From VGJW01 sp035285595 (GTDB taxonomy: Bacteria; Cyanobacteriota; Sericytochromatia; S15B-MN24; VGJW01), in NCBI GenBank assembly GCA_035285595.1, contig JAYKGV010000043.1:1-64000 (forward strand): 64,000 bases of DNA. The letters are read 5' to 3'. Below are positions 54,272 to 62,242 of this stretch, piece after piece. Within the stretch, counting starts at the first letter, position 1; every line of letters starts with the position of its first letter. The position numbers were made by a program, and so were the translations under genes. A model generated the notes under the pieces. That model saw nothing but the letters and a program-made list of their open reading frames with translations. It was not told the origin of the DNA and did not search any database.

Positions 54272-54317
54272 CGTGGCGTTCTCCTCAAGGGACGGCGGGC
54301 GCTGATGCCCCCGTTCC

Positions 54318-54326
54318 ATGCTAGCA
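54318..54326 (-). promoter_or_regulatory. TGCTAGCAT element upstream of proS
   Basis: On the minus strand TGCTAGCAT could be an extended -10. It would place the transcript start near 54311, leaving a leader of about 40 bases containing the GAGGAGAA site of proS. Confidence 0.4.
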
Positions 54327-54865
54327 GGTGAGGCCCGAGGGTAGGATGCGGGGGACGAACGCGTCGCTTCCCTCCTGGGGGAGCGGTTGCCGGACTTTGA
54401 GGCCCTCCGGGTCTTCGGGGGCAGGGCAAGGGGGAGATGGCCTGCCGGTCACGGGCCCGACCTGGCTGGGTGCGGCTGGCCTTGAGCCTTTGGTCTTGCG
54501 GGACTTGACGCCCGAAGCCGAGCGGTGGCTCGGAGGCTGCGTGGTCTGACGACCTCGACTTCCGGGAAGGCGAGGCGTTCAGGGGGGCCTTTGGTTCCGC
54601 TTGGGACAAGGACCGTCGTCGTGCCGGATGACGTGTAGCTGTCCAAGGCCGCCCGAGCCTCGAGGGCGGTAGGGATGACTGCCTCGGGGGCTCGCCGTTC
54701 GGTTGACGCACCTCGGGGCTTTCGCAACACGCTCGCGCGCACCCGCGGGCGCCTTGACCCTGAAGTCATGCAACAGGTGCGGGACGAGGGGCTGGAGGGT
54801 TTCCTGAAATTTGCCGGGATGATGGCGGCCGAGGGCGCTGGGGCGCAGTCACCGCAGGGATCGCG
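54327..54865. other. Intergenic region with at most a doubtful small frame
   Basis: This stretch of about 540 bases lies between proS (reading away) and the end of the TolB-like gene. A plus-strand ATG frame from 54675 contains a helix-like part (DPEVMQQVRDEGLEGFLKFA) but then runs antisense through the TolB-like gene to 55127, so its real end and existence are doubtful. Frames at 54328-54549 and 54449-54769 look like composition artefacts. No RNA gene or terminator is recognised. Confidence 0.35.
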
Positions 54866-56320
54866 TCAGCGCCAATCCATCGATGCGCCGCCCCGGACCA
54901 TGTCTCCATTGCCATTGGTCACCCGGATGATGCCGGGAATCGACACACCGTTCACGGCCACGAGCTGGGGGTTCTGCGGCACCCCGCCCGGTTGTCCCGT
55001 GCCGCACTGCAGATTGGGCAGGATGCGCCTGAGCTGGGTGGCGCCGGGCACGACGTCGGGACCGTTGGTCTGCAGGAAGAAGAGTTCCTGGTTACGCGGG
55101 CTCCAGACGGGATTGCTTTCCTTGTAGTTCTGTTGGTTGTCGGAGACGCCCGCCGTCAGGGCGCAGCCTGCACCTTGCATCTGCGTGACATTCTGGATGA
55201 CCACCCGCTGGAAGCGCTTCGCCGTGCTGAGGTCGTTGCCGACCGGACCGTTCTGCGTGAAGGCAATCCACTGGCCGTCCGGGCGCCACCGCGTCTCGAG
55301 CGCGTAGTCTCCCGGTTGGGACAGGTTCGTCAGTTGGGAGACATAGTCCGAGCGCCTGCGATCGAAGGTGCAGAGATTCCATGCCGCCGTCGAGCTGCGG
55401 GTGCCGCGGTCGCCGAGCGCATTGGTCTGGACCGAGACGACGAGCTGGTCGCTGTTGGTTGGATTGACCGAGGGAAAGCGTTCGTCGGCACCGGTGGACG
55501 TGAGGCGAATGGGCGCCGAGCCTTGCTGGTCGGGAATGGCCCGATAGATGTCGTAGCCATTGCCACCCTTGGTGCTGGCGTAGAGCAGCTCGTTGCCCGG
55601 GGCGGTCCACGAAGGGTCGACGTTGACGACGGCGGGTTCGGCGATGACGACGGTGCGCATGTCGCCCGCGGCATCGACGGTCTGGATGCTCGAGCCGCCG
55701 ATGCTCGTGTATTCCACGAAGGCAATGCGGCGGCCGTCAGGCGAGATGGCCGGCTGGGTGCCCTTGAGGGCCTGGCCGTTGCGATTGACGAGAGGGCGGA
55801 TGTTGCGGACCACCTGGCTGACCTCGTCGACCACGCCGATATAGAGCGGTCCGTTGCAATCGGAAAGGCTGTCCTGGCAAGGCTGTCCCTGGCCGTTGGT
55901 GGCGTTGGCCTCGTCTTTGAAGACCACCGTGCTGCCGTTGAGGTTGATCGTGAGGAGCTGATCGACGACGGCTGTCCCGTCGATGACCCGGATGGTCACG
56001 CGGTCTCCGATGACCTGGTTGCCGGCATTGTCGGGGGCCTGGGCCGTGAAGGGCGCGATGTACCGGAACGTGCGGCTGCGGCTGTTTGCCTGGATGATGC
56101 GTCCGCGCGCCGCGGTGGCCTGATACTGCATCTCGCGGCCCCAGTTGGTGCTGGCCACGACGGTGATGTCGGTCTGGTCGCCGACGTAGAGTTGGTTGTT
56201 CTGCGCGGCGACGGAGTTGATGATGGGGTTGGGCCACCAGCAGCCGGCCACGCCGGCAGAGACGGCCAAGACGAGTGCCAGCATGCCCGGCACGCGGGTC
56301 AGCGGGAATCCTTGGGCCAC
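54866..56320 (-). CDS. TolB-like beta-propeller lipoprotein
   Basis: The 484-residue protein starts at a GTG preceded by CAGGAGG at seven bases. The signal peptide ends in lipobox GVAGC (Cys about 27). An N-terminal beta domain (about 30-150) looks like an immunoglobulin-like fold. The C-terminal region (about 190-450) has TolB/WD40-type propeller blades: PAISPDGRRIAFVEYTS, DPSWTAPGNELLYASTKGGN, ETRWRPDGQWIAFTQ, NPVWSPRNQELFFLQ. Such proteins sense or scaffold in the periplasm. The longer frame upstream lacks a signal sequence. It follows the microcompartment operon on the same strand but is separated by a stable hairpin. Confidence 0.83.
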   Translation of the reverse strand: MAQGFPLTRVPGMLALVLAVSAGVAGCWWPNPIINSVAAQNNQLYVGDQTDITVVASTNWGREMQYQATAARGRIIQANSRSRTFRYIAPFTAQAPDNAGNQVIGDRVTIRVIDGTAVVDQLLTINLNGSTVVFKDEANATNGQGQPCQDSLSDCNGPLYIGVVDEVSQVVRNIRPLVNRNGQALKGTQPAISPDGRRIAFVEYTSIGGSSIQTVDAAGDMRTVVIAEPAVVNVDPSWTAPGNELLYASTKGGNGYDIYRAIPDQQGSAPIRLTSTGADERFPSVNPTNSDQLVVSVQTNALGDRGTRSSTAAWNLCTFDRRRSDYVSQLTNLSQPGDYALETRWRPDGQWIAFTQNGPVGNDLSTAKRFQRVVIQNVTQMQGAGCALTAGVSDNQQNYKESNPVWSPRNQELFFLQTNGPDVVPGATQLRRILPNLQCGTGQPGGVPQNPQLVAVNGVSIPGIIRVTNGNGDMVRGGASMDWR

Positions 56321-56386
56321 GGCACAACCTCCTGAGCGACGCCTGGAGTGCAGGCCGCCTGATCTCCACGTACCCCGACGGTCGCC

Positions 56387-56403
56387 GGCCGTCAAGGACG
56401 GCC
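56387..56403 (-). terminator. Hairpin after the microcompartment operon
   Basis: GGCCGTC (56387-56393) and GACGGCC (56397-56403) form a perfect seven-pair stem with a three-base loop, 24 bases beyond the last microcompartment stop. There is no T-run, so it may act as a weak terminator or RNA-stabilising structure. Confidence 0.4.
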
Positions 56404-56427
56404 GACACGTTCCGGGTGATGCCGCTC

Positions 56428-56709
56428 TCAGTCCGTGACCGGTCGACCGGCCACGGCGTCCACGAGACCGAGGATCACAGCGTGCACGGGGGCATCGTCC
56501 TTTCCGATCGCGAGGCGAGCGCTGCCACCCTCGCGTGCGACCAGCACCGTTGCACCAGGTCCCGCCTGTACCAGATCGAGCGCCACGAAGGCCGCGCCCC
56601 GCGGCGTACCGTCCGGTTGGACGGGCTGAACCTGCAGCAGCTTGTGTCCTTCGAGATCCGGGTGCTTGAGCGTGGCGACCACGGTTCCGACGACTTTGGC
56701 CAGCAACAT
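56428..56709 (-). CDS. Microcompartment vertex protein, EutN/CcmL family (BMC-P, third)
   Basis: The 93-residue protein is a BMC-P: the pentamer that caps vertices of the microcompartment shell. It begins LLAKVVGTVVATLKHPDLEG, then KLLQVQPV and FVALDLVQAGPGATVLVAREGGSA, and ends AVILGLVDAV, the complete EutN/CcmL pattern. It is the last gene of the ten-gene operon, 15 bases after the previous BMC-P gene. Three different pentamer genes are present in this operon, as in the Haliangium-type shells that need several pentamers. Confidence 0.9.
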   Translation of the reverse strand: MLLAKVVGTVVATLKHPDLEGHKLLQVQPVQPDGTPRGAAFVALDLVQAGPGATVLVAREGGSARLAIGKDDAPVHAVILGLVDAVAGRPVTD

Positions 56710-56724
56710 GGGCGAAGGTCCTTC

Positions 56725-56994
56725 CTAACGGTCAAGATCTGTCCGGTCCACGATCCCGATGATGCCGGCGTCCACGGGAGCGAAGGACTCGGGCAGGGCC
56801 AGGGCGGCTTCGCGCCCCAGCACGCAGAACGCCCTCTCGCCCACGCCTGCCCCGATGCTGTCGGTGGCCACCAGCGGCGGGCCGGCGGGGCGGCCGGACT
56901 CGTCGAGTGGCTGCACCAGCATCAGCTTGATGCCCTGGAGGGCAGGATCCTTGACGGTGGCCACGAGGGTGCCGATGACTTCGCCGACGAACAT
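56725..56994 (-). CDS. Microcompartment vertex protein, EutN/CcmL family (BMC-P, second)
   Basis: The 89-residue product begins MFVGEVIGTLVATVKDPALQ and contains KLMLVQPLDESGRP, ATDSIGAGVGERAFCVLGREAA and GIIGIVDRTD, all family landmarks. AGGAGG, located in the end of the preceding shell gene, serves as ribosome-binding site ten bases before the ATG. It differs clearly from the other two BMC-P proteins, so the set is not a recent duplication. Confidence 0.9.
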   Translation of the reverse strand: MFVGEVIGTLVATVKDPALQGIKLMLVQPLDESGRPAGPPLVATDSIGAGVGERAFCVLGREAALALPESFAPVDAGIIGIVDRTDLDR

Positions 56995-56999
56995 GGGCG

Positions 57000-57968
57000 T
57001 CAGGCCTCCTGCCAATGGACCCATAGGTCCGGATGAGGACGTGGCAGCACCAAGGTCCGGCACGTCAGTCCCCGCGGATCGAGGTGACGCCTTGCGGCGG
57101 CCACGGCCTCGTCCAGGTCCTCCAGGCCACCCGAGAGCACGAACCATGCCTTGCCGCCCAGGCCATCGGCCAGCCGCAGCAGGTGAAGCCGGACCTCCGC
57201 GGTCTTGAGCGCGGCATCGGCGGCGGCGAGGGCACCCGCACACGCGAAGGCCTCGACAAGGGCCACGGGCTGGTCCGCATCGGGGGGATGGGTGCCCTGA
57301 CGCAAGCGTTCCAATAGGGCGGGGGACGCCGCCGGCAGCAGCATGGCGTCCACGAGGACCTCTGGGGCCACGGCGCGGCCGGCGGCCATGGCCTCTTCGA
57401 CCTCGGCTACCGCCCCTGCGAAGACAACGAGGCCCTTGCCGGGGCTTGAGGGACGCAGCAGCAGCAGGTCCACGGGTGCCCTTTTGCAGACGACATCGGC
57501 CGCTTCCCACGCAGCCACGATCGAACCATACTCAAGCATCGCGAGCGCGGAAGCATCGGCGTCCTCTCGACCGGGACGCAGGCCACGCATGGCCGGGCCC
57601 GGGAACCCGGCATGGGTGGGCGGCGGCCCTTCACCTGGCGAGCCGGCGTCGTTCGTCACGGCATCGGACGCGTCGACCACGGGGTCTTCCCCGGGTTCCG
57701 GATCGTCAAAGGGCAGGACTTCCTCTTCCCAGAACGGTTCGTCCGGTTCGGGGCGGGAGATCGGGGGGACGGGAGCAGGCCACGGTTCCATGAAGTCGGA
57801 CGCCATCTCGATGTCCGCATCCGTCAGGGGGGCAGGGCTTGCTTCCAGAGGAACTGGATGGGCAGGTGACTCGAGGTCGCTTGTGTCCGGGGGGGCGGGC
57901 GGCAGAGAAGCGGGGCGATGCGGGACATTGGGGCGAAAGGGAAAGGACTCGCGGATGTCGTCGGTCAC
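57000..57968 (-). CDS. Microcompartment tandem-domain shell protein (BMC-T) with long acidic N-terminus
   Basis: The 322-residue protein has two BMC domains in tandem, so it forms a trimer with pseudohexagonal shape. The first (about 140-215) begins ALAMLEYGSIVAAWEAADVV and the second (about 235-310) VALVEAFACAGALAAADAAL. Pore regions are different in the two halves. It matches best, from memory, the BMC-T1 of Haliangium ochraceum. The first 125 residues are an acidic, Pro-rich, probably disordered extension (for example FWEEEVLPFDDPEPGEDP) that BMC-T1 proteins lack. The GTG overlaps the stop of the upstream Fe-S protein gene by four bases. Confidence 0.88.
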   Translation of the reverse strand: MTDDIRESFPFRPNVPHRPASLPPAPPDTSDLESPAHPVPLEASPAPLTDADIEMASDFMEPWPAPVPPISRPEPDEPFWEEEVLPFDDPEPGEDPVVDASDAVTNDAGSPGEGPPPTHAGFPGPAMRGLRPGREDADASALAMLEYGSIVAAWEAADVVCKRAPVDLLLLRPSSPGKGLVVFAGAVAEVEEAMAAGRAVAPEVLVDAMLLPAASPALLERLRQGTHPPDADQPVALVEAFACAGALAAADAALKTAEVRLHLLRLADGLGGKAWFVLSGGLEDLDEAVAAARRHLDPRGLTCRTLVLPRPHPDLWVHWQEA

Positions 57969-59341
57969 GCGTGTACCTCGAGATGACCCGGGCTCCATGA
58001 CAGTCGACCCGCGATGGGTGCCAACAGACGCACGCCGCCCCTGTCTTGCGGCGCTGCGGCTACAGGTTGGCCCGCCTTGACGTGTCCGCCCTCCGGCCAA
58101 AGAGGTGAGAGCGGCAGGCCCCCCTCGAGGATCAGGGGTAACCGGACGCGTGACGGAAGGTGTGCGACGGGGGTGGGGGGCAACTGAGGTCGTGCAGTGC
58201 CCAGCCGCGTCAGCAAAGCGTCCTCCGACAACCTGAAATGGTGCGCTGAAGGTCCCTCCATCGGACCGACAAGGCGTGAGGAGCTTTCCGTGGGGGAGGC
58301 CGACCGGGCCACGCCCCCGGCCACGAGCCCCTCCCGAAGCGCCACGAGGATGGAGGCGGGATGCACGTCGGCCGGGCAAGCGGTCACGCTGCAGATGCCA
58401 CAGGCTCCGCAGTGCCGGGCACCCAACAGGATCTCGGCCGGCCCCTCCTGGCCGTAGGCCGCCATTCGGACGAGCCGGTGGGGGACGAGTCCGGTCGCGG
58501 CGTCAGGGGGAGCGATTGCGCCTCCGGAGGCCGGGACGTCGGCCGAGGGACACCAGTCGGTGCACGCCGTGCACGTGCCACACGACGAAAGCGCGCGGCG
58601 CAGGGCCACGTCGACCGGAAGGTCACGATGCCTGTGTGCGGGATGCCCTGCGGGCAGCAGCTGAACCCAGTGCACGTCGGGAGTGAGCACGTCCGTCGTT
58701 TGGAGTCGGCGTCCGGCCAGTGCTCCTCCAGCCCACGCGGTCTCGCCGGAGTTCAGCTCGAGCAACGGGCCAAGGGGGCTTCCCAAGGGCGCCAGCCAGG
58801 CCCGCCCGTGGCCGGTTGCGTCGGTGCGCACGAGCAGGCGCGGGGTGGGAAGCCGATCGTAGGCATGCCATCCCAGCTGCCAAAGGGCGATGGTATCCAG
58901 CAAGAGTACTCCGGCCTCCGCGGCTTCTACCGCGCCGGGAAAGGCGTGGCCCATCCGGGCCAGCCAGACATGTTCCGTGGCGGCGGCCGGGTAGCGGTCG
59001 GGTAGCGTCAACAGGTTCGCACCCGGGATGGCCCGGCGCAGGTCCGCCGGTTCGAGCAGGGCGGCCACGCCCGCAGGCCACGCGATCTCGAGACGGTCCC
59101 GGGCGCCGCCCACGCAGTCGGCCAGGAGGTCGAGGGCCCGATAGAGTTCGGCAGCCTGGTGGTGCCACAACAGGGCGTCGGTGGGACAGGCCGGGTCTGC
59201 GCTGGCGGGCACCACGAGAACCCGTTTCCACGGAGCGGCGAGGCGGGCCCAGAGGGGGTGGCCCTGCGCATCGAGCAGGCCGAGATCACGAGCCGCCGCA
59301 GCAAGGGCGGTCGCTCGCGAGGCCGTGACGATTGTGGCCAT
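57965..59341 (-). CDS. PduS/RnfC-like Fe-S protein of the microcompartment
   Basis: The 458-residue protein resembles PduS and RnfC. Two ferredoxin-type 4Fe-4S motifs are seen: Cys254/257/260/264 (SCGTCTACTDWCP) and Cys311/314/317/322 (CGACGICSVTACP). The C-terminus has the RnfC-type barrel (LPLILEGGLPLSPLWPEGGH, PIAGRLSWSPGHLEV). The N-terminal part lacks the GxGGAGFP nucleotide loop that starts PduS and RnfC, so flavin or NADH binding is doubtful. The role inferred is moving electrons across or along the shell to recycle cofactor, perhaps for the aldehyde dehydrogenase. It sits nine bases after that gene and overlaps the BMC-T gene. Confidence 0.85.
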   Translation of the reverse strand: MATIVTASRATALAAAARDLGLLDAQGHPLWARLAAPWKRVLVVPASADPACPTDALLWHHQAAELYRALDLLADCVGGARDRLEIAWPAGVAALLEPADLRRAIPGANLLTLPDRYPAAATEHVWLARMGHAFPGAVEAAEAGVLLLDTIALWQLGWHAYDRLPTPRLLVRTDATGHGRAWLAPLGSPLGPLLELNSGETAWAGGALAGRRLQTTDVLTPDVHWVQLLPAGHPAHRHRDLPVDVALRRALSSCGTCTACTDWCPSADVPASGGAIAPPDAATGLVPHRLVRMAAYGQEGPAEILLGARHCGACGICSVTACPADVHPASILVALREGLVAGGVARSASPTESSSRLVGPMEGPSAHHFRLSEDALLTRLGTARPQLPPTPVAHLPSRVRLPLILEGGLPLSPLWPEGGHVKAGQPVAAAPQDRGGVRLLAPIAGRLSWSPGHLEVHA

Positions 59342-59349
59342 GGGGTGAA

Positions 59350-60783
59350 CTAGACGATCCTTAGCGCGTCGACGAGGGCGCAGCGCCGCATGCGTGAGAA
59401 GTGGCGCGCGTAGGTCAGCCCCTCACCCGTGGGGTGGGCGATGGTGAAGGACGTGGGCCCCTCGCCGCCCTCGCCGAGGCCCGCATAGTGGGGGCCGTTC
59501 TTGACGAAGATGGCCGTGTTCATGACCCGGGCCATCTCGCTCATGCGGTCGATGCGGCGGCTGTGGATGCTGGACGTGTGGCCGTAACCGTGCTCGACCT
59601 CGCGGGCCAGCTCGAGGCCTTCGTGAAAGTCACGTACACGGGTGAACGGAATGACGGGCATCAGCTGCTCGGTGTGAAGCAGGGTATGGTTGCGGTTGAC
59701 CTCGGCGATGACGAGTTTGATCTCGGGGCCGACGTTCACGCCGATCTCGCGCAGGATCACACCGGCATCCTTGCCGACGAATTTCTTGTTGACGTCCGAA
59801 TGCTGGCCGGGCCCCCGGTGGGTGGCGAGGATGACTTTCATGAGGCGTTCGGTCTGGTCGGCGTCGGCCTCGAAGGCTCCTGCCTTGCGCATATGGCCCT
59901 TGAGTTCGTCGGCGATGGAGGCGACGGCGATGAACTCCTTCTCGTCGCAGCAGATGATGTTGTTGTCGAAGGACGCGCCATTCACCATGTCGCGGGCGGC
60001 CTTCTCGAGGTCGGCCGTCTCGTCGCAAAGCGAGGGTGGATTGCCGGGACCGGCCGCGATGGTCTTCTTGCCCGAAGCCATGGCCGCCTTGACCACGCCC
60101 GGACCGCCGGTCACGACCAGCAAGCGGATGCCGGGGTGCTTCATCAGCGCGGTGGCCGTCTCCATGGTGGGTTCGGCGATGGTCGTGATCAGGTCCGGAG
60201 GGCCGCCCGCCGAGACGATGGCCCGGTTGAGCAGCGAGATCGTCAGGTGGGTGACCCGCTTTGCGCTGGGATGAGGTTGGAAGACGACTGAATTGCCCGC
60301 GGCGATCATGCCGATGGCATTGCAGATGACGGTCTCGGAGGGGTTGGTGGTGGGGCAGATGGCCCCGATGACGCCCCATGGCGCGAACTCGTAGAGGGTC
60401 AGTCCGTGGTCGCCGGTCCAGACCTGCGAGGTCAGGTCCTCGGTGCCGGGTGTCTTGTTGGTGACGAGGCGGTTTTTGATGACCTTGTGATCGACGCGAC
60501 CCAGGCCCGTTTCCTCGACCGCCAGGCGGGAAATGGCCTCGAGGTGGTCGCGCATCATCGCGCGCATCCCCTCGATGATGCGGCCGCGGTCGGCCATCGA
60601 GCGGTGCCACTCGAGCGTTTGCTGGGCTTTGGTGGCGGCTTCGATGGCCGCATCGAGCGTGGGGAAGATGCCTTCCTTGGCCACGGCCCCGGGAACCGCG
60701 GCCAAGCGGCCGCCGCCCCCTTCCTCGACGCGCTGCAGCACGCGTTGGACGAGAGCGCTCAACTGGGCCTGGGACATCGACAT
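59350..60783 (-). CDS. CoA-acylating aldehyde dehydrogenase of the microcompartment (PduP/EutE-like)
   Basis: The 477-residue enzyme converts an aldehyde, NAD+ and CoA to acyl-CoA and NADH. The catalytic Cys is Cys278 in SFDNNIICCDEKEFIAVA. Cofactor segments are APWGVIGAICPTTNPSET and VTGGPGVVKAAMASGKK. Family length is normal, and EutE/PduP-type segments such as AGPGNPPSLCDETADLE are present. Residues 3-20 (MSQAQLSALVQRVLQRVEE) form an amphipathic helix followed by a Gly-rich linker, the pattern of an encapsulation peptide that directs the enzyme into the shell. It lies between two shell genes, and acetaldehyde from the aldolase is the probable substrate. Confidence 0.93.
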   Translation of the reverse strand: MSMSQAQLSALVQRVLQRVEEGGGGRLAAVPGAVAKEGIFPTLDAAIEAATKAQQTLEWHRSMADRGRIIEGMRAMMRDHLEAISRLAVEETGLGRVDHKVIKNRLVTNKTPGTEDLTSQVWTGDHGLTLYEFAPWGVIGAICPTTNPSETVICNAIGMIAAGNSVVFQPHPSAKRVTHLTISLLNRAIVSAGGPPDLITTIAEPTMETATALMKHPGIRLLVVTGGPGVVKAAMASGKKTIAAGPGNPPSLCDETADLEKAARDMVNGASFDNNIICCDEKEFIAVASIADELKGHMRKAGAFEADADQTERLMKVILATHRGPGQHSDVNKKFVGKDAGVILREIGVNVGPEIKLVIAEVNRNHTLLHTEQLMPVIPFTRVRDFHEGLELAREVEHGYGHTSSIHSRRIDRMSEMARVMNTAIFVKNGPHYAGLGEGGEGPTSFTIAHPTGEGLTYARHFSRMRRCALVDALRIV

Positions 60784-60828
60784 CCTGGGGTCTCCGATCA
60801 GGGGTCGGGGGGCTGGATGGCCGCGGGC

Positions 60829-61143
60829 CTACCAGGCTTCGACGGCGAGCGGGGCATCCTTCTGGAACTGGGTCACGCCGTGGACATCCCAGGTGTCGAC
60901 GATGGCCATGATGGTGGCGTCGATGGGCTTACCCTCGGTTTCACGGGTGTTGCGGGCGCTGGAGCCTGTGGCGTACAGCACGACTTCGCCTTCGCCTGCG
61001 CCCACGGAGTCCGCGGCGATGACGTAGGCTGCCGTCTCACGGGCCTCGACGTCCAGCTGCTGGACGACCAGCAACTTGCTGCCGAGCAGCTTGGGGTCCT
61101 TCTGGTCGGCGACGAGCGAGCCGACGACGCGTCCGATCAGCAT
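60829..61143 (-). CDS. Microcompartment vertex protein, EutN/CcmL family (BMC-P, first)
   Basis: The 104-residue pentamer subunit starts at the ATG at 61143 (GGAG seven bases upstream): MLIGRVVGSLVADQKDPKLL. Further landmarks are KLLVVQQLDVEARE, AADSVGAGEGEVVLYATGSSAR and ATIMAIVDTWD. A C-terminal tail of about 15 residues extends past the family end. The in-frame upstream extension to 61203 lacks a ribosome-binding site. It is 72 bases after the BMC-H gene. Confidence 0.92.
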   Translation of the reverse strand: MLIGRVVGSLVADQKDPKLLGSKLLVVQQLDVEARETAAYVIAADSVGAGEGEVVLYATGSSARNTRETEGKPIDATIMAIVDTWDVHGVTQFQKDAPLAVEAW

Positions 61144-61215
61144 CCGGTGTCTCCGGTCGGGTGAGCCCCGGGTCCCGGCGCGGCGGCCGGGCCCGGGTGT
61201 CACGAGGGAAGTCGA

Positions 61216-61509
61216 TCAGGCCTTGGCGCCGTCGCCGCGGCCGAGCGGCATCACCGCGTCGATGTTGGCGTGCGGGCGGGCGATGACGTGGACGGCCACG
61301 ACTTCGCCGACCTTCTCGGCCGCGCGCGAACCGGCCTCGGTCGCGGCCTTCACGGCGGCGACATCACCGCGGACGATGGCGGTCACGAAGCCGCCGCCGG
61401 TCTTTTCGTAGGTCACGAGCTCGACCTTGGCGGCCTTGACCATCGCATCCGAGGCCTCGACCAGAGCCGCGAAGCTCTTGGTTTCGATCATGCCGAGGGC
61501 GTCAGCCAT
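61216..61509 (-). CDS. Microcompartment major shell hexamer protein (BMC-H)
   Basis: The 97-residue BMC-H forms the hexagonal tiles of the shell facets. It begins ADALGMIETKSFAALVEASD and has VELVTYEKTGGGFVTAIVRG, the strand and loop that lines the pore, then AVKAATEAGSRAAEKVGEVV and HVIARPHANIDAVMP. The central pore has the residues of the KTGGG loop, typical for small negatively charged metabolites. It resembles PduA, EutM and CsoS1-like proteins equally. It is the only BMC-H in the operon, so it should be the most abundant shell protein. The stop is followed by 72 bases before the first BMC-P. Confidence 0.96.
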   Translation of the reverse strand: MADALGMIETKSFAALVEASDAMVKAAKVELVTYEKTGGGFVTAIVRGDVAAVKAATEAGSRAAEKVGEVVAVHVIARPHANIDAVMPLGRGDGAKA

Positions 61510-61550
61510 GGGGAATTCTCCTTAAGGGGTGTGGGGGTAGGGCGGAAGGG

Positions 61551-62186
61551 TCAGCGTTTCTCGTCGATGCCATCGAGGTCGGACACGGCTTGCATGGCGG
61601 CCTCCCGGGCGATGCGGATCTGGGCTTCGTCTCCGGCCAGGTACAGCCGTCCGAAGGCGCCCGTCGGCCGGATGATGACGATATTGATGTCGGCCGCCTT
61701 TTCCGCTTCGTTGGCCGCGAGCGCTGCATAACCGGCGGGATACGTCTCCATGATGAAGAGTGTCTGTTTGGCGACCAGCATCATCCCTTTGCGGCCACTG
61801 CGGTTGATCAGCATGGCCTGGTGATCCGTCACGCGGTGGATGACCTGGTTCGAGACGACCTTGGGCTTCAGGCGATCGGCCTCGGTCTTGCCCATCGCAC
61901 GCAGGATGGCGTCACCGGCCTCTCGGACCTCGGCCTGCTCGTCGGCGTGCAGTTCGAGCATGCCGTATTGCCGTTCGACGATCAGTTCGGCCGGCGTGAC
62001 CTTGGTGGCCTTCAGTGCCACGTCCATCAACTGATTGATGGCCATGCCGGGCGCCACCTCGACGTACAAGGCCGCTTGCCCCTCGACTGGCAGGTAGCCT
62101 GACGCGACCGAGGCCATGAAGGCCGCGAACTGCGGCTGCATCGCGTCGATGTAGCAAAAGGTACGGAGCTGGACATTCTCGGCCAT
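61551..62186 (-). CDS. Microcompartment tandem-domain shell protein (BMC-T), double-layer type
   Basis: The 211-residue protein has two fused BMC domains and matches, from memory, the BMC-T2/T3 proteins of Haliangium ochraceum. The shared opening is QLRTFCYIDAMQPQFAAFMA, followed by FLPVEGQAALYVEVAPGMAINQL, VERQYGMLELHADEQAEV, QVIHRVTDHQAMLINRSG and IRPTGAFGRLYLAG. In that relative two trimers stack face to face and form a gated pore for larger metabolites, so a gate for sugar phosphates or cofactors is inferred. It lies between the aldolase and BMC-H genes. Confidence 0.9.
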   Translation of the reverse strand: MAENVQLRTFCYIDAMQPQFAAFMASVASGYLPVEGQAALYVEVAPGMAINQLMDVALKATKVTPAELIVERQYGMLELHADEQAEVREAGDAILRAMGKTEADRLKPKVVSNQVIHRVTDHQAMLINRSGRKGMMLVAKQTLFIMETYPAGYAALAANEAEKAADINIVIIRPTGAFGRLYLAGDEAQIRIAREAAMQAVSDLDGIDEKR

Positions 62187-62242
62187 GGAGCCCTCGGGGC
62201 GGGAGCGGGTGGGGATGGGGGACGAAGAGGGATGCGAAGGGG

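Noticed and set aside
54675..55127. Possible 150-residue plus-strand protein
   Set aside because: The first part looks weakly protein-like, but two thirds run antisense to the TolB-like gene and there is no ribosome-binding site. I left it in the description of the intergenic region only.
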